Source: Pseudomonas fluorescens NCIMB 11764
GTDB taxonomy: Bacteria > Pseudomonadota > Gammaproteobacteria > Pseudomonadales > Pseudomonadaceae
Reading direction: 5' to 3'
NCBI RefSeq assembly: GCF_000293885.2
Contig: NZ_CP010945.1
Coordinates: 3,430,001-3,494,000 of the forward strand
Length of the DNA: 64,000 bases
In this document: piece after piece, positions 34,999 through 46,028 of the stretch
How positions within the stretch are numbered: the stretch's first letter is position 1
How the letters are laid out: each line of letters opens with the position of its first letter
The notes under the pieces: generated by a model
What the model was told of the DNA's origin: nothing
The model's database searches: none
Seen by the model: only the letters and a program-made list of their open reading frames with translations
Made by a program: the position numbers and the translations under genes

Positions 34999-37635
34999 AT
35001 GGTTCAAGTTCGCAAACTGGTGTTAGCAATAGCGGCCGCCTCGGCGCTGTCCTCCGGTATGGCGCATGCCCTCGGACTCGGGGAGCTGACCCTGAAGTCG
35101 TCGGTGAACCAGCCGCTGGTGGCGGAAATCGAATTGCTCGACGTCAAGGAACTCACCGCTGCCGAAGTGGTGCCGAGCCTGGCGTCGCCCGAAGATTTCG
35201 CCAAGGCCGGTGTCGACCGCCAGGCATTCCTCAATGACCTGAGCTTCACCCCGGTGCTCAACGCCAGTGGTAAAAGCGTCCTGCGTGTGACCTCCAGCAA
35301 GCCGCTGTCCGAACCGATGGTGAAATTCCTGGTTCAGGTGATGTGGCCCAATGGTCGCCTGCTGCGCGATTACAGTGTGCTGCTCGATCCATCCAAATTC
35401 TCGCCGCAAACCGCTGAAGCGGCTGCGCAACCGGCGCCGACCCAGACGGTCACTGCCCCCGTGACGGGCGCCGCCAAACCGACCGAATACACCACCACGC
35501 CGCGCGATACCCTGTGGGAAATCGCTGCGAAGGCGCGTAATGGCGGCTCGGTTCAGCAAACCATGCTGGCCATCCAGGCGCTGAATCCGGATGCGTTCAT
35601 CAACGGCAACATCAACCTGCTGAAGACCGGTCAGGTCCTGCGCCTGCCGGATCAGGCGCAGGCCACCAGTGTGCCGCAACCCAAAGCCATTGCTGAAGTC
35701 GCCGCGCAGAACACCGCGTGGCGTCAGGGCCGTCGCTATGTAGCCAAGCCTGGAACAGGGCAGCAGCAACTCGACGCGACCAAACGCGCTCGCGGTGAAG
35801 GCACTCCTGCGCAGGCTGCCAAGGACAATTTGAGCCTGGTGTCCGCCGAGTCCGGCAAGGCCGGTGGCAAAGGTGCGGGCGGCGACGCCAAAGCCTTGAA
35901 CAACAAGCTGGCCGTGACCCAGGAAAGCCTCGACACGACCCGTCGTGACAACGCTGAACTGAAAAGCCGCATGACCGATCTGCAAAGTCAGCTGGACAAG
36001 CTGCAACGCCTGATCGAGCTGAAGAACAATCAACTGGCCAAGTTACAGGCTGAAGGTGCTGCGGGTGCGCCGGCTGCTGCGACGACGGCGCCGGCCATCT
36101 CGGCCGAATTGAGCCCGACCCCTGCGCCTGTCGAAGGCGCGCCGGCGACGCCAGCCCCTTCGGCGACGGCCCCTGAAGCAACGCCGGCCCCGGCCGAGAC
36201 GCCTGCCGAGCCAGCGCCTGCAACATCTGACGACCAGAAGTTTAATGAACTGCTGACCAATCCGTGGTTGCTGGGCATGGTCGGTGGCGGGGCGGTGGTT
36301 CTGCTGCTGTTGCTGCTATTGCTGGCCCGTCGCCGCAAAGCCCAGCAGGAAGCCGAGAAGCACCTGCGCATGGCGCGTGCGTTGTCCGAGGAGCAGGAGT
36401 TCTCTGCTGATCTGGACTTGCCTGAAAGCAGCTTTGAAGGTCTGGAAGTGCCGCCGCCAAGCGTGAAGCTCGCGACTGCACCGGCTCCTGCGCCAGCGCC
36501 GACCCCGGCACCGGCTCCAGTGATTGCACCGGTGGTGGTAACGCCACCGATCGCCGCGCCACTGGTCGCGCCTGCCGCTGATCGCGATGACGACGTGCTG
36601 ACCAAGGCGCAGTCGCACATGGCTGCCGGTCGCCTGAATCAGGCGGCTGCGTTGCTGGAAGACGGCATCAAACAAGAACCTCAGCGCAGTGACCTGCGTC
36701 TGAAGCTGATGGAAGTCTACGGTCAGCAGGGCGATCGCGATGCGTTCGTGGCCCAGGAGCGTCAGCTCGTGGCCAACGGCGAAAACTTTGCCCGTGTCGA
36801 AGAGCTGAAAAGCCGCTTCCCGGCCATGGCGGTCGTCGTGGCGGGTGGCCTGGCGGCTGCGGCTGTCGCCGCCGAACTGGACGCCCAGTACGTCAAGGAC
36901 CTGCTGATGGACGAGCCCGAAGCCCCGGCCCCGGCCCCGGCACTGGCTGATGACGATTTCGATAGCGCGTTTGATCTGAGTCTGGATGATCTGGAAAATG
37001 CTTCTCCGGCGGTGGCTGAGCCTGAGCCGACGCCTTCGCCAGAGGCTTTGGCCGAACTGGATGAATTCCCGCTGGACGACGACCTGAGCTTTGAGTCGGT
37101 GCTGCAGCAGCAGACTGAAATCAAGGAAAATCTCGACGACCTGTCGGACTTCGACCTGGACATGGACCTCGGTGGCGACGCGTCGCCAGCGACCCTCGCT
37201 GAAGACGATTTCCTGTTGAGCCTGGATGACGACGTCAAGGACCTGCCTGCCGCTGAAGCGCCGGTCGTTCCTGAGGTGGCGCTGGACGATCTGGAGCTGC
37301 CGGCTGATTTCGATCTGTCGCTGGCCGATGAAATGGATGCTCCGGACGCCTTCGCGGCAGAGCTGGATGACGTCAACGCCGAGCTGGATCGTCTGTCCCA
37401 GAGCATCAGCGAGCCGACCTTCACCGCGGAAGACGCATTGGCCTCCGCCGCGGACGAACCGGAATTCGATTTCCTCTCTGGCACCGACGAAGTCGCCACC
37501 AAACTCGACCTGGCCCAGGCCTACATCGACATGGGCGACGCCGACGGCGCACGGGACATCCTCAACGAAGTCGTGACCGAAGGTGATGCGGGTCAGAAGA
37601 GCGAAGCCAAGGAAATGCTTGCGCGTCTGGCTTGA
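34999..37635 (+). CDS. fimV: FimV-type peptidoglycan-binding membrane protein
   Basis: 878-residue inner-membrane hub protein needed in Pseudomonas for type IV pilus assembly, twitching and polar organisation. A signal peptide (about residues 1-24) opens the protein. The conserved FimV N-domain follows (LGLGELTLKSSVNQPLVAEI, about 25-130), then a periplasmic LysM domain (about 161-217, TTPRDTLWEIA to VLRLP). A coiled coil lies at about 300-352, and a proline/alanine linker leads to one membrane segment (about 421-443, GGGAVVLLLLLLLLA). The cytoplasmic part is very acidic, with a TPR-like segment near 530-610 and the FimV C-terminal domain (TKLDLAQAYIDMGDADGARD, about 835-875). The start at 34999 is preceded by AGGATGAG. 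Confidence 0.93.
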   Translation: MVQVRKLVLAIAAASALSSGMAHALGLGELTLKSSVNQPLVAEIELLDVKELTAAEVVPSLASPEDFAKAGVDRQAFLNDLSFTPVLNASGKSVLRVTSSKPLSEPMVKFLVQVMWPNGRLLRDYSVLLDPSKFSPQTAEAAAQPAPTQTVTAPVTGAAKPTEYTTTPRDTLWEIAAKARNGGSVQQTMLAIQALNPDAFINGNINLLKTGQVLRLPDQAQATSVPQPKAIAEVAAQNTAWRQGRRYVAKPGTGQQQLDATKRARGEGTPAQAAKDNLSLVSAESGKAGGKGAGGDAKALNNKLAVTQESLDTTRRDNAELKSRMTDLQSQLDKLQRLIELKNNQLAKLQAEGAAGAPAAATTAPAISAELSPTPAPVEGAPATPAPSATAPEATPAPAETPAEPAPATSDDQKFNELLTNPWLLGMVGGGAVVLLLLLLLLARRRKAQQEAEKHLRMARALSEEQEFSADLDLPESSFEGLEVPPPSVKLATAPAPAPAPTPAPAPVIAPVVVTPPIAAPLVAPAADRDDDVLTKAQSHMAAGRLNQAAALLEDGIKQEPQRSDLRLKLMEVYGQQGDRDAFVAQERQLVANGENFARVEELKSRFPAMAVVVAGGLAAAAVAAELDAQYVKDLLMDEPEAPAPAPALADDDFDSAFDLSLDDLENASPAVAEPEPTPSPEALAELDEFPLDDDLSFESVLQQQTEIKENLDDLSDFDLDMDLGGDASPATLAEDDFLLSLDDDVKDLPAAEAPVVPEVALDDLELPADFDLSLADEMDAPDAFAAELDDVNAELDRLSQSISEPTFTAEDALASAADEPEFDFLSGTDEVATKLDLAQAYIDMGDADGARDILNEVVTEGDAGQKSEAKEMLARLA

Positions 37636-37656
37636 TTGATCGGTAAAGCGTAAACA

Positions 37657-37687
37657 AAACGGCAGCCCTTTGAGGCTGCCGTTTTTG
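37657..37687 (+). terminator. Terminator of fimV
   Basis: AAACGGCAGCC/GGCTGCCGTTT hairpin with a T5 tail, 22 bp after the stop. Confidence 0.88.
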
Positions 37688-37914
37688 TTTCTTGGGAGTG
37701 GCGCAATTCAATGTGCGAGCCGGCAAGCCCGCACCGACATTTGATTTTCTTAAGCCAGCAAATCCTCATAAAACGCACCGAACGGCCGGGTAGGCTATCT
37801 ATATAAAGAGGTCGGCATGGGCGCTGCAACGGCACAAACGGCACGCGCCTCTGGCGTCCCGGTCCGACGGCCTTATAATGCCCGCCTTTGCGTTGATCAG
37901 CAGGCTGTTACTCC

Positions 37915-38769
37915 TTGGCAAATATAGATAACCCGGCTGCCGAAATGGCGGCTGACGGCTTTTTCCGCATCGCCTTGGGCGTTGAATACAAAGGCTCGCG
38001 TTTTCGCGGCTGGCAGCGTCAGGCGTCCGGTGTGCTCACAGTGCAGGAGACCCTGGAAAAGGCCTTGTCCAAAGTCGCCGACTCACCGGTGTCGCTGCTC
38101 TGCGCCGGGCGCACGGATGCGGGCGTGCATGCCTGCGGTCAGGTGGTGCATTTCGACACGCAAGTCGAGCGTTCGATGAAAGCCTGGGTCATGGGCGCCA
38201 ACATCAACTTGCCCCACGACGTCAGCGTCAGTTGGGCCAAGGTCATGCCCGCGCATTTCCATGCTCGGTTCAAGGCCATCGCCCGGCGCTATCGCTACGT
38301 GATCTACAACGACCAGATCCGCCCGGCGCACCTGAACGAAGAAATCACCTGGAATCACCGCCCCCTCGACGCCGAGCGCATGGCCGAGGCCGCGCAGTAC
38401 CTGGTCGGCACCCACGACTTCAGTGCTTTTCGTGCGGGTCAGTGCCAGGCCAAGTCGCCGATCAAGGAATTGCATCACCTGCGTGTCACGCGCCACGGCA
38501 AGATGATCGTGCTGGATATTCGCGCCAGCGCTTTCCTGCACCACATGGTGCGCAACATTGCCGGAGTACTGATGACCATCGGTGCCGGCGAGCGTCCGGT
38601 GGAGTGGATGAAGGAAGTGCTGGAGAGCCGGATTCGCCGTTCCGGCGGGGTGACGGCGCATCCATTCGGCCTGTACCTGGTGCAGGTCGAGTACCGCGAC
38701 GAGTTCGAATTGCCCGAGCGTTACATCGGTCCACACTTCTTGACCGGTTTCGCCGAACTTGACGGCTGA
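37915..38769 (+). CDS. truA: tRNA pseudouridine(38-40) synthase
   Basis: 284 residues if the TTG at 37915 is used. The catalytic aspartate is in CAGRTDAGVHACGQVVHF (about residue 66). RYRYVIYN and HDFSAFRAGQCQAKSP are conserved TruA blocks, and FLHHMVRNIAGVL is the conserved helix. It modifies U38-40 in tRNA anticodon arms. The start is uncertain: family sequence begins at about FFRIALGVEYKGSRFRGW, so the ATG at 37945 (MAADGFF) is an equally good choice; neither has a strong ribosome-binding site. It heads the run truA-trpF-accD-folC-SPOR. Confidence 0.92.
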   Translation: MANIDNPAAEMAADGFFRIALGVEYKGSRFRGWQRQASGVLTVQETLEKALSKVADSPVSLLCAGRTDAGVHACGQVVHFDTQVERSMKAWVMGANINLPHDVSVSWAKVMPAHFHARFKAIARRYRYVIYNDQIRPAHLNEEITWNHRPLDAERMAEAAQYLVGTHDFSAFRAGQCQAKSPIKELHHLRVTRHGKMIVLDIRASAFLHHMVRNIAGVLMTIGAGERPVEWMKEVLESRIRRSGGVTAHPFGLYLVQVEYRDEFELPERYIGPHFLTGFAELDG

Positions 38770-38832
38770 CGCCCTCGAACGCATTTGTTACCATCCGGGA
38801 CTTTCCCGGATTTGCCCTGAGGTTTTATCGAC

Positions 38833-39456
38833 ATGTCAGCCGTTCGCAGCAAGATTTGCGGGATTACCCGCATAGAAGATGCGTTGGCGGCAGTCGAGGC
38901 CGGGGCTGATGCCATCGGGTTTGTGTTTTACGCCAAGAGCCCACGGGCCGTGACGTTTCAGCAGGCGCGCGACATCATCAGGGCGCTGCCGCCGTTCGTG
39001 ACCACTGTGGGGTTGTTCGTCAACGTCAGCCGTTGCGAGTTGGGCGAACTGCTCGATGCCGTGCCGCTGGACTTGCTGCAGTTCCATGGCGACGAAACCG
39101 CTGCCGATTGTGAGGGGTGGCACCGGCCGTACATCAAGGCGCTGCGGGTCAAGGCCGGCGACGACATTGCCGCGGCATGCAATGCGTTCCCAAGTGCCAG
39201 CGGTATCCTGCTCGACGCTTACGTTGAAGGCGTACCCGGCGGAACCGGCGAAGCATTCGACTGGTCTCTGATACCTCAAGGCTTGAGCAAACCGATCATC
39301 CTGGCGGGCGGCTTGACGCCGGATAACGTCGCCGAGGCGATTGCCCGGGTTCGGCCTTACGCCGTGGACGTCAGCGGTGGGGTGGAGGCGAGCAGGGGCA
39401 TCAAGGATCACGCAAAGATTCAGGCATTCATCAAGGCTGTACGCAGTAGCACGTAG
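38833..39456 (+). CDS. trpF: Phosphoribosylanthranilate isomerase
   Basis: 207-residue TIM-barrel enzyme of tryptophan synthesis that converts N-(5-phosphoribosyl)anthranilate to CdRP. The general base cysteine is in [13 protein letters not shown] (about residue 10). [10 protein letters not shown] (about 77-86) and [15 protein letters not shown] (about 156-170, phosphate binding) are intact, and [18 protein letters not shown] closes the site. The acid aspartate is in [22 protein letters not shown] at 38833 has TGAGG upstream. Confidence 0.97.
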   Translation: MSAVRSKICGITRIEDALAAVEAGADAIGFVFYAKSPRAVTFQQARDIIRALPPFVTTVGLFVNVSRCELGELLDAVPLDLLQFHGDETAADCEGWHRPYIKALRVKAGDDIAAACNAFPSASGILLDAYVEGVPGGTGEAFDWSLIPQGLSKPIILAGGLTPDNVAEAIARVRPYAVDVSGGVEASRGIKDHAKIQAFIKAVRSST

Positions 39457-39665
39457 TTGATGTGACGGCTGGCAGACTGCCGCCGTCCCAAAATGCACTG
39501 CGCTGCACAAAGCAGGCACGGCTGAGGATTGATGGGTTGTACGCAGGTCATGCTTCATTGACCCGGCTATCCACCGATCATCGCCACACACATGAATTTA
39601 GCTCAAGGGCATACGCGGGGCTGCGAACCAGAGCGTTCGGGCCGCCGGTACTGGAGAAAGAAAGC
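39457..39665. other. trpF-accD spacer
   Basis: 209 bp without a convincing terminator, small gene or repeat; an accD promoter is likely here but no strong -35/-10 pair stands out. Confidence 0.4.
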
Positions 39666-40586
39666 ATGAGCAACTGGTTAGTAGACAAACTGATCCCTTC
39701 GATCATGCGTTCCGAGGTCAAGAAGAGCTCGGTGCCTGAAGGTCTGTGGCACAAATGCCCGTCTTGCGAGGCTGTGCTGTATCGTCCGGAGCTGGAAAAG
39801 ACCCTGGACGTTTGCCCCAAGTGCAACCATCACATGCGTATCGGCGCGCGCGCCCGTATCGACATTTTCCTCGACGCCGAAGGCCGCAGCGAGCTGGGTG
39901 CGGACCTGGAGCCGGTCGACCGCCTGAAATTCCGTGACGGCAAGAAGTACAAGGACCGTCTGACCGCAGCGCAAAAGCAGACGGGCGAGAAAGACGCACT
40001 GATCTCCATGAGCGGCACGCTGCTGGGTATGCCGGTGGTGGTTTCGGCTTTTGAATTCTCCTTCATGGGCGGTTCCATGGGTGCCATCGTCGGTGAGCGC
40101 TTCGTGCGCGCCGCCAACTACGCCCTGGAAAACAAATGCCCGATGATCTGCTTCGCCGCTTCCGGTGGTGCGCGGATGCAGGAAGCCCTGATTTCCCTGA
40201 TGCAAATGGCCAAGACCTCCGCGGTGCTGGCGCGTCTGCGTGAAGAAGGCATTCCGTTCATCTCCGTGCTGACCGATCCGGTCTACGGCGGCGTTTCCGC
40301 CAGCCTGGCGATGCTCGGCGACGTGATCGTCGGCGAGCCGAAAGCCCTGATCGGCTTCGCCGGTCCGCGTGTGATCGAGCAAACCGTTCGCGAAAAACTG
40401 CCGGAAGGCTTCCAGCGCAGTGAATTCCTGCTGGAGCACGGTGCGATCGACATGATCATTCATCGTCAGGAACTGCGTCCGCGTCTGGGCAACCTGTTGG
40501 CGCAACTGACCGGCAAGCCGACGCCGAAATTCGTTGCTGCACCCATCGAGCCGATCGTGGTTCCACCGGTGCCAGCCAACATATGA
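39666..40586 (+). CDS. accD: Acetyl-CoA carboxylase carboxyltransferase subunit beta
   Basis: 306-residue subunit that with AccA transfers the carboxyl group from biotin to acetyl-CoA, the first step of fatty-acid synthesis. The N-terminal zinc ribbon is complete (CPSC at about residues 28-31 and CPKC at about 47-50). The crotonase-like carboxyltransferase core includes [37 protein letters not shown] and [14 protein letters not shown]. The start at 39666 ([12 protein letters not shown]) has GAAAG upstream; the longer frame is not family-like. Its stop overlaps folC by 4 bp. Confidence 0.97.
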   Translation: MSNWLVDKLIPSIMRSEVKKSSVPEGLWHKCPSCEAVLYRPELEKTLDVCPKCNHHMRIGARARIDIFLDAEGRSELGADLEPVDRLKFRDGKKYKDRLTAAQKQTGEKDALISMSGTLLGMPVVVSAFEFSFMGGSMGAIVGERFVRAANYALENKCPMICFAASGGARMQEALISLMQMAKTSAVLARLREEGIPFISVLTDPVYGGVSASLAMLGDVIVGEPKALIGFAGPRVIEQTVREKLPEGFQRSEFLLEHGAIDMIIHRQELRPRLGNLLAQLTGKPTPKFVAAPIEPIVVPPVPANI

Positions 40587-41890
40587 CTGAACGTACCCTT
40601 GGCGAGTGGCTCGCCTACCTTGAGCAGTTGCACCCTTCGGCCATCGACATGGGCCTTGAGCGCTCGCAACAGGTAGCGTCCCGCATGGGGCTGGGCAAGC
40701 CGGCGCCTCGGGTGATCACGGTCACTGGCACCAACGGCAAGGGTTCTACCTGCGCATTCGTGGCTTCGTTGCTGCGGGCGCAGGGTCTGAAAGTCGGTGT
40801 CTACAATTCCCCGCATCTGCTGCGTTACAACGAGCGGGTGCAGGTCAACGGCGTCGAAGCGACTGACGCTGAGCTGTGCGAGGCCTTTGCTGCGGTAGAG
40901 GCGGGGCGTGGCGAGACTTCCCTGACCTATTTCGAAATGGGCACCCTGGCGGCGTTCTGGCTGTTTCAACGGTCCGGGCTTGATGCCGTGGTGCTGGAAG
41001 TCGGCCTGGGCGGACGTCTGGACACGGTCAACGTGGTGGATGCCGACATGGCGCTGGTGACCAGCATCGGCGTTGATCACGCCGATTATCTGGGTGACAC
41101 CCGTGAGTCCGTGGCTTTTGAGAAAGCCGGCATCTTCCGCCAGGGCGCGCCTGCGCTCTGTGGCGATCTGAATCCTCCTCAACCTCTGCTGGACAAGGCG
41201 CGCGAGCTGGCCTGCCCGTTTTTCCTGCGGGGTCGTGATTTTGACCTCGGCGTTACCGATCACAACTGGCAATGGCGCGGTCTCGACGCTCAGGGGCGAG
41301 TAGTCGAGTTGCATGATCTGCCACTGCTCGATCTGCCGATGGAAAATGCCGCACTGGCGCTACAGGCTTATCTGTTGCTCGGTTTGCCTTGGGTGGACGC
41401 GCAGATTATTGCTGCGCTGAAGGCCACGCGGGTTGTCGGTCGTCTCGATCGCCGCCAGTTTGACTGGCAAGGCAAGCGCCTGAACCTGTTGCTGGATGTG
41501 GGGCATAACCCCCACGCAGCCGAATACCTGGCCCGCCGTCTGGCCAGTCGTCCACCGGTCGGCAGGCGTCTGGCGGTGTTCGGGTTGTTGGCGGACAAGG
41601 ATCTGGATGGTGTTGTCAGCGAATTGAATGCTAGTGTCCAGCACTGGGCTGTTGCGCCGCTGGATTCACCGCGGGCGCGGCCGGTTGCCGATTTGCATGG
41701 GTCGTTGCAGAACCTTGGTGCTTCGGTAACGTCCTATGACAGCGTGGCCGCTGCCCTGGAAGGGCAGTGCGCGCAAGCGACGAGCGACGACGAGATTCTG
41801 TTGTTCGGATCATTTTATTGTGTCGCCGAGGCCCTTGAATGGCTGGCCCGGCGCTCCACGGAGGAAGCGGCAAATGGCATTGCTGGATAA
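40583..41890 (+). CDS. folC: Folylpolyglutamate synthase / dihydrofolate synthase
   Basis: 435-residue Mur-ligase-like ATPase that joins glutamate to dihydropteroate and extends folate polyglutamates. The P-loop is [16 protein letters not shown] (about residues 48-63), and the Mur-family [20 protein letters not shown] block (about 139-158) and the [18 protein letters not shown] motif (about 304-321) are intact. It overlaps accD by 4 bp at its start and the SPOR gene by 17 bp at its end. Confidence 0.95.
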   Translation: MTERTLGEWLAYLEQLHPSAIDMGLERSQQVASRMGLGKPAPRVITVTGTNGKGSTCAFVASLLRAQGLKVGVYNSPHLLRYNERVQVNGVEATDAELCEAFAAVEAGRGETSLTYFEMGTLAAFWLFQRSGLDAVVLEVGLGGRLDTVNVVDADMALVTSIGVDHADYLGDTRESVAFEKAGIFRQGAPALCGDLNPPQPLLDKARELACPFFLRGRDFDLGVTDHNWQWRGLDAQGRVVELHDLPLLDLPMENAALALQAYLLLGLPWVDAQIIAALKATRVVGRLDRRQFDWQGKRLNLLLDVGHNPHAAEYLARRLASRPPVGRRLAVFGLLADKDLDGVVSELNASVQHWAVAPLDSPRARPVADLHGSLQNLGASVTSYDSVAAALEGQCAQATSDDEILLFGSFYCVAEALEWLARRSTEEAANGIAG

Positions 41891-42545
41891 GGCCTACAAA
41901 CAGCGCATGGTCGGCGCCCTGGTGCTGGTGGCACTGGCAGTGATTTTCCTGCCGATGCTGTTTTCCCGTCAGGATGAGCAGCGTCAGGTCACGGTCGAAG
42001 CGCCGGCTGCGCCGCAAGTGCCTGCGGTGCCGCAGGTTCAGGTTGAGCCGGTGGTCGTGCCTGAGCCTCAAGCCTTGCCGCAAGAGCCTGTGCCGAGTGA
42101 TGACGAAATCGCCCAGCAGGAAGAGCCAGAGATGCCGATCGCACCGACGGCTCCCGTTGCGCCTGCACCTGCGCCCGCCGCCAAGCCGGTTACACCGCCT
42201 CCGGCACCGGCTCCGGTCAACAAACCAACGACTGCGCCAAGCCAGCCGATCACTGCCGCACCGGGTAAACCGGACACGACGCAAAGCCGCGTCGACGCCA
42301 ATGGCCTGTCGGTCAGCTGGTCCGTGCAACTGGCCAGCCTGTCGAATCGTGCCAGCGCTGAAAATCTGCAAAAAAACCTGCGCAGCCAGGGTTACAACGC
42401 CTACATTCGCACGGCTGACGGCAAGAATCGGGTATTCGTCGGGCCGCTGATCGAGCGGGCAGAAGCCGATCGTCTGCGTGACTTGTTGAACCGTCAGCAG
42501 AACCTCAAGGGTTTTGTGGTGCGCTTCCAGCCTGAGCGCGGTTAA
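41874..42545 (+). CDS. SPOR-domain membrane protein (DedD-like)
   Basis: 223 residues. There is one N-terminal membrane anchor (about residues 13-30, GALVLVALAVIFLPMLF), then a proline/alanine/valine-rich periplasmic linker (about 40-140). A C-terminal SPOR domain (about 143-222, WSVQLASLSNRASAENL to VVRFQPERG) should bind denuded septal peptidoglycan. This is the layout of DedD, a cell-division accessory protein. The start at 41874 lies inside the end of folC (17-bp overlap) and has GGAGGAAG upstream. Confidence 0.87.
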   Translation: MALLDKAYKQRMVGALVLVALAVIFLPMLFSRQDEQRQVTVEAPAAPQVPAVPQVQVEPVVVPEPQALPQEPVPSDDEIAQQEEPEMPIAPTAPVAPAPAPAAKPVTPPPAPAPVNKPTTAPSQPITAAPGKPDTTQSRVDANGLSVSWSVQLASLSNRASAENLQKNLRSQGYNAYIRTADGKNRVFVGPLIERAEADRLRDLLNRQQNLKGFVVRFQPERG

Positions 42546-42644
42546 AAACTATCGCCCCGATTTGAAATGCACTGACAATCGCAGCTTACCGATAAGCATG
42601 GGCTCTGCTAAAATGCGCCGCCTTATCCGTCTGTAGGCTGCACT

Positions 42645-43205
42645 GTGCCATTTACCTGGGTTGACTGGGCGATCGTTGCAATCATCGCCATCTCCGCATT
42701 GATCAGTCTGAGCCGCGGCTTCGTCAAGGAAGCATTATCGCTGGTGACCTGGATCATCGCAGGAGTCGTTGCCTGGATGTTCGGTGGTGCATTGTCCGAG
42801 TACCTCGCCGGATACATCGAAACGCCATCGGCTCGCGTGATCGCGGGCTGCGCAATAATGTTTGTCGCCACGCTGATCGTAGGCGCAATGATCAATTATC
42901 TTATCGGCGAGTTGGTTCGCGTTACCGGGTTGTCCGGGACCGATCGATTCCTCGGCATGGCCTTCGGCGCTGCGCGTGGCGTGTTGCTGGTGGTCGTGGC
43001 GGTCGGGCTGTTGAGCCTGGGGCCGGTACAGCAGGACGGGTGGTGGCAACAGTCGCAGCTCGTGCCAAAATTTCTATTGGTCGCAGACTGGTCCAAAAAC
43101 CTGATCCTCGGGTGGAGCAGTCAGTGGCTTGCCAGCGGTATCAGCGTACCCGCTGAAATACCGTTCAAGGAGCACCTCTTGCCGACGGCCAAAACGCCTC
43201 AGTGA
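42645..43205 (+). CDS. cvpA: CvpA family membrane protein
   Basis: 186 residues with four hydrophobic segments (about 5-22, 28-46, 63-83 and 103-121) and the CvpA opening TWVDWAIVAIIAISALISLS followed by RGFVKEALSLVTWI. The start codon is GTG (42645). CvpA family proteins are encoded just before purF in many proteobacteria and are linked to envelope integrity and colicin V production. The molecular role is unresolved. Confidence 0.9.
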   Translation: MPFTWVDWAIVAIIAISALISLSRGFVKEALSLVTWIIAGVVAWMFGGALSEYLAGYIETPSARVIAGCAIMFVATLIVGAMINYLIGELVRVTGLSGTDRFLGMAFGAARGVLLVVVAVGLLSLGPVQQDGWWQQSQLVPKFLLVADWSKNLILGWSSQWLASGISVPAEIPFKEHLLPTAKTPQ

Positions 43206-43246
43206 GTTGTGTTCAGTTCAGATCCATTAAGTAGGGGTTGCGTCGC

Positions 43247-44752
43247 ATGTGTGGCATCGTCGGTATCGTCGGTAAGTCGAACGTCAATCAGGCGCTGTAT
43301 GACGCGCTAACCGTCCTCCAGCACCGCGGCCAGGACGCTGCCGGTATCGTGACCAGCCATGACGGCCGGTTATTCCTGCGCAAGGACAATGGCCTGGTGC
43401 GTGACGTGTTCCATCAGCGTCACATGCAGCGTCTGGTCGGCCACATGGGCATTGGCCATGTGCGCTATCCGACCGCGGGCAGCTCGACCTCGGCCGAAGC
43501 TCAACCGTTTTACGTCAACTCGCCTTACGGCATCACCCTGGCGCACAACGGTAACCTGACCAACGTTGAACAGCTGGCCAAGGAGATTTACGAATCTGAC
43601 CTTCGCCACGTCAACACCAACTCCGATTCGGAAGTGCTGCTGAACGTGTTCGCGCACGAACTGGCCCAGCGCGGCAAGCTGCAGCCGACCGAAGAAGACG
43701 TGTTCGCTGCCGTCACTGACGTGCACAACCGCTGCGTCGGTGGTTACGCCGTCGTGGCGATGGTGACCGGCTACGGCATCGTCGGTTTCCGCGACCCGCA
43801 CGGCATCCGCCCGATCGTCTTCGGCCAGCGTCACACCGACGAAGGCGTCGAGTACATGATCGCCTCCGAAAGCGTGTCCCTGGACGTGCTCGGTTTCACC
43901 CTGATTCGCGACCTGGCACCAGGCGAAGCGGTCTACATCACTGAAGACGGCAAGCTGCACACCCGTCAGTGCGCGACCAACCCGTCCCTGACTCCTTGCA
44001 TCTTCGAGCACGTCTACCTGGCGCGCCCGGACTCGATCATCGACGGCGTGTCGGTCTATAAAGCCCGTCTGCGCATGGGTGAGAAGCTCGCCGAGAAGAT
44101 CCTGCGCGAGCGTCCGGATCACGACATCGACGTGGTCATCCCGATTCCGGACACCAGCCGCACCGCAGCGCTGGAGCTGGCGAACCACCTGGGCGTCAAG
44201 TTCCGCGAAGGCTTCGTGAAGAACCGCTACATCGGCCGTACTTTCATCATGCCGGGCCAGGCCGCACGGAAAAAGTCGGTACGCCAGAAGCTCAACGCCA
44301 TCGAGCTGGAGTTCCGCGGCAAGAACGTGATGCTGGTGGACGACTCGATCGTTCGCGGCACGACTTGCAAGCAGATCATCCAGATGGCCCGCGAAGCCGG
44401 CGCCAAGAACGTCTACTTCTGCTCCGCGGCGCCGGCCGTTCGCTACCCGAACGTCTACGGCATCGACATGCCGAGCGCTCACGAGCTGATCGCGCATAAC
44501 CGTTCGACTCAGGACGTAGCGGATCTGATCGGCGCAGACTGGCTGATCTATCAGGATTTGCCTGACTTGATCGAAGCGGTGGGTGGCGGCAAGATCAAGA
44601 TCGAGAAGTTCGATTGTGCGGTGTTCGACGGCCAGTACGTGACCGGCGACGTCGACGAGGCTTACCTGAACAAGATCGAGCAGGCACGTAACGATGCCTC
44701 CAAGGTCAAGACGCAGGCAGTCAGCGCGATCATCGATCTGTACAACAACTGA
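43247..44752 (+). CDS. purF: Amidophosphoribosyltransferase
   Basis: 501-residue first enzyme of purine synthesis. The start is fixed at 43247 because the N-terminal nucleophile cysteine must follow the initiator methionine (MCGIVGIVG); a frame extension of three codons is discarded. The Ntn glutaminase domain covers about residues 1-230 ([16 protein letters not shown]). The phosphoribosyltransferase domain carries the PRPP loop [17 protein letters not shown] (about 364-380). It follows cvpA by 41 bp and is presumably co-transcribed. Confidence 0.97.
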   Translation: MCGIVGIVGKSNVNQALYDALTVLQHRGQDAAGIVTSHDGRLFLRKDNGLVRDVFHQRHMQRLVGHMGIGHVRYPTAGSSTSAEAQPFYVNSPYGITLAHNGNLTNVEQLAKEIYESDLRHVNTNSDSEVLLNVFAHELAQRGKLQPTEEDVFAAVTDVHNRCVGGYAVVAMVTGYGIVGFRDPHGIRPIVFGQRHTDEGVEYMIASESVSLDVLGFTLIRDLAPGEAVYITEDGKLHTRQCATNPSLTPCIFEHVYLARPDSIIDGVSVYKARLRMGEKLAEKILRERPDHDIDVVIPIPDTSRTAALELANHLGVKFREGFVKNRYIGRTFIMPGQAARKKSVRQKLNAIELEFRGKNVMLVDDSIVRGTTCKQIIQMAREAGAKNVYFCSAAPAVRYPNVYGIDMPSAHELIAHNRSTQDVADLIGADWLIYQDLPDLIEAVGGGKIKIEKFDCAVFDGQYVTGDVDEAYLNKIEQARNDASKVKTQAVSAIIDLYNN

Positions 44753-44758
44753 GTAACT

Positions 44759-44781
44759 ACCGGCCCTGAGGGGCCGGTTTT
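44759..44781 (+). terminator. Terminator-like hairpin after purF
   Basis: ACCGGCCC/GGGCCGGT stem with TGAG loop followed by TTTG; short T-run, so some read-through into metZ is possible. Confidence 0.65.
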
Positions 44782-44816
44782 GTATCTACTAGAAGAGCAA
44801 GGCAAGGAGTGACAGC

Positions 44817-46028
44817 ATGAGTCAGGATTGGGATGCCGGTCGGCTGGACAGCGACCTCGAAGGCGTAGCGTTCGATACCCTGGCCGTACGCGCCGGTCAG
44901 CACCGCACGCCGGAAGGCGAACACGGTGATCCGATGTTCTTCACTTCCAGCTACGTCTTCCGTACCGCCGCCGACGCGGCCGCGCGCTTCGCCGGGGAAG
45001 TGCCGGGCAACGTTTACTCGCGTTACACCAACCCGACCGTTCGCGCGTTCGAAGAGCGCATTGCCGCGCTGGAAAGCGCTGAGCAGGCCGTAGCGACCGC
45101 CACCGGCATGGCCGCGATCATGGCGGTGGTGATGAGCCTGTGCAGTGCTGGCGATCATGTGCTGGTGTCGCGCAGCGTGTTCGGTTCGACCATCAGCCTG
45201 TTCGAGAAGTACTTCAAGCGTTTCGGCATCGAAGTCGATTACGTGCCTCTGGCGGACCTGTCCGGCTGGGATGCGGCAATCAAGGCCAATACCAAATTGC
45301 TGTTCGTCGAATCGCCGTCCAACCCGCTGGCGGAGCTGGTGGATATCGCCGAGTTGTCGAAAATCGCTCACGCCAAAGGCGCGATGCTGGTAGTGGACAA
45401 CTGCTTCTGCACGCCTGCGTTGCAGCAGCCTCTGAAGATGGGCGCGGACATCGTCGTGCACTCGGCGACCAAGTTCATCGACGGCCAGGGTCGTTGCATG
45501 GGCGGCGTCGTGGCCGGTCGTAGCGAGCAGATGAAAGAGGTCGTCGGTTTTCTGCGCACTGCCGGGCCAACCTTGAGCCCGTTCAATGCCTGGATTTTCC
45601 TCAAGGGCCTGGAAACGCTGAGCCTGCGCATGAAGGCGCACTGCGCCAATGCCCAGCAACTGGCCGAATGGCTGGAGCAGCAGGACGGTGTCGAGAAAGT
45701 CCATTACGCTGGCCTGAAAAGCCACCCGCAGCACGCGTTGGCTCAGCGTCAGCAGAAAGGTTTCGGTGCCGTGGTGAGTTTCGAGGTCAAAGGTGGCAAA
45801 GAGGGCGCCTGGCGCTTTATCGATGCGACCCGGTTGATTTCGATCACCGCCAACCTCGGTGACAGCAAGACCACCATCACCCACCCGAGCACCACCTCCC
45901 ACGGCCGTCTGGCGCCGCAGGAGCGTGAAGCGGCGGGCATTCGTGACAGCCTGATCCGAATTGCGGTCGGTCTGGAAGACGTGGCCGACCTGCAGGCCGA
46001 TCTGGCGCGCGGGTTGGCTGCCTTGTGA
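44817..46028 (+). CDS. metZ: O-succinylhomoserine sulfhydrylase
   Basis: 403-residue PLP enzyme of the cystathionine gamma-synthase family that makes homocysteine directly from O-succinylhomoserine and sulfide, the direct sulfhydrylation route of Pseudomonas. The PLP lysine lies in [18 protein letters not shown] (about residue 219). [19 protein letters not shown] (about 63-81) and [16 protein letters not shown] are family blocks. The start has AAGGAG at good spacing. The stop overlaps the GTG of the SDR gene by 4 bp. Confidence 0.93.
   Translation: MSQDWDAGRLDSDLEGVAFDTLAVRAGQHRTPEGEHGDPMFFTSSYVFRTAADAAARFAGEVPGNVYSRYTNPTVRAFEERIAALESAEQAVATATGMAAIMAVVMSLCSAGDHVLVSRSVFGSTISLFEKYFKRFGIEVDYVPLADLSGWDAAIKANTKLLFVESPSNPLAELVDIAELSKIAHAKGAMLVVDNCFCTPALQQPLKMGADIVVHSATKFIDGQGRCMGGVVAGRSEQMKEVVGFLRTAGPTLSPFNAWIFLKGLETLSLRMKAHCANAQQLAEWLEQQDGVEKVHYAGLKSHPQHALAQRQQKGFGAVVSFEVKGGKEGAWRFIDATRLISITANLGDSKTTITHPSTTSHGRLAPQEREAAGIRDSLIRIAVGLEDVADLQADLARGLAAL

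Noticed and set aside
37713..37736. REP element after fimV
   Set aside because: GTGCGAGCCGGCAAGCCCGC resembles a REP core only loosely and has no inverse partner.
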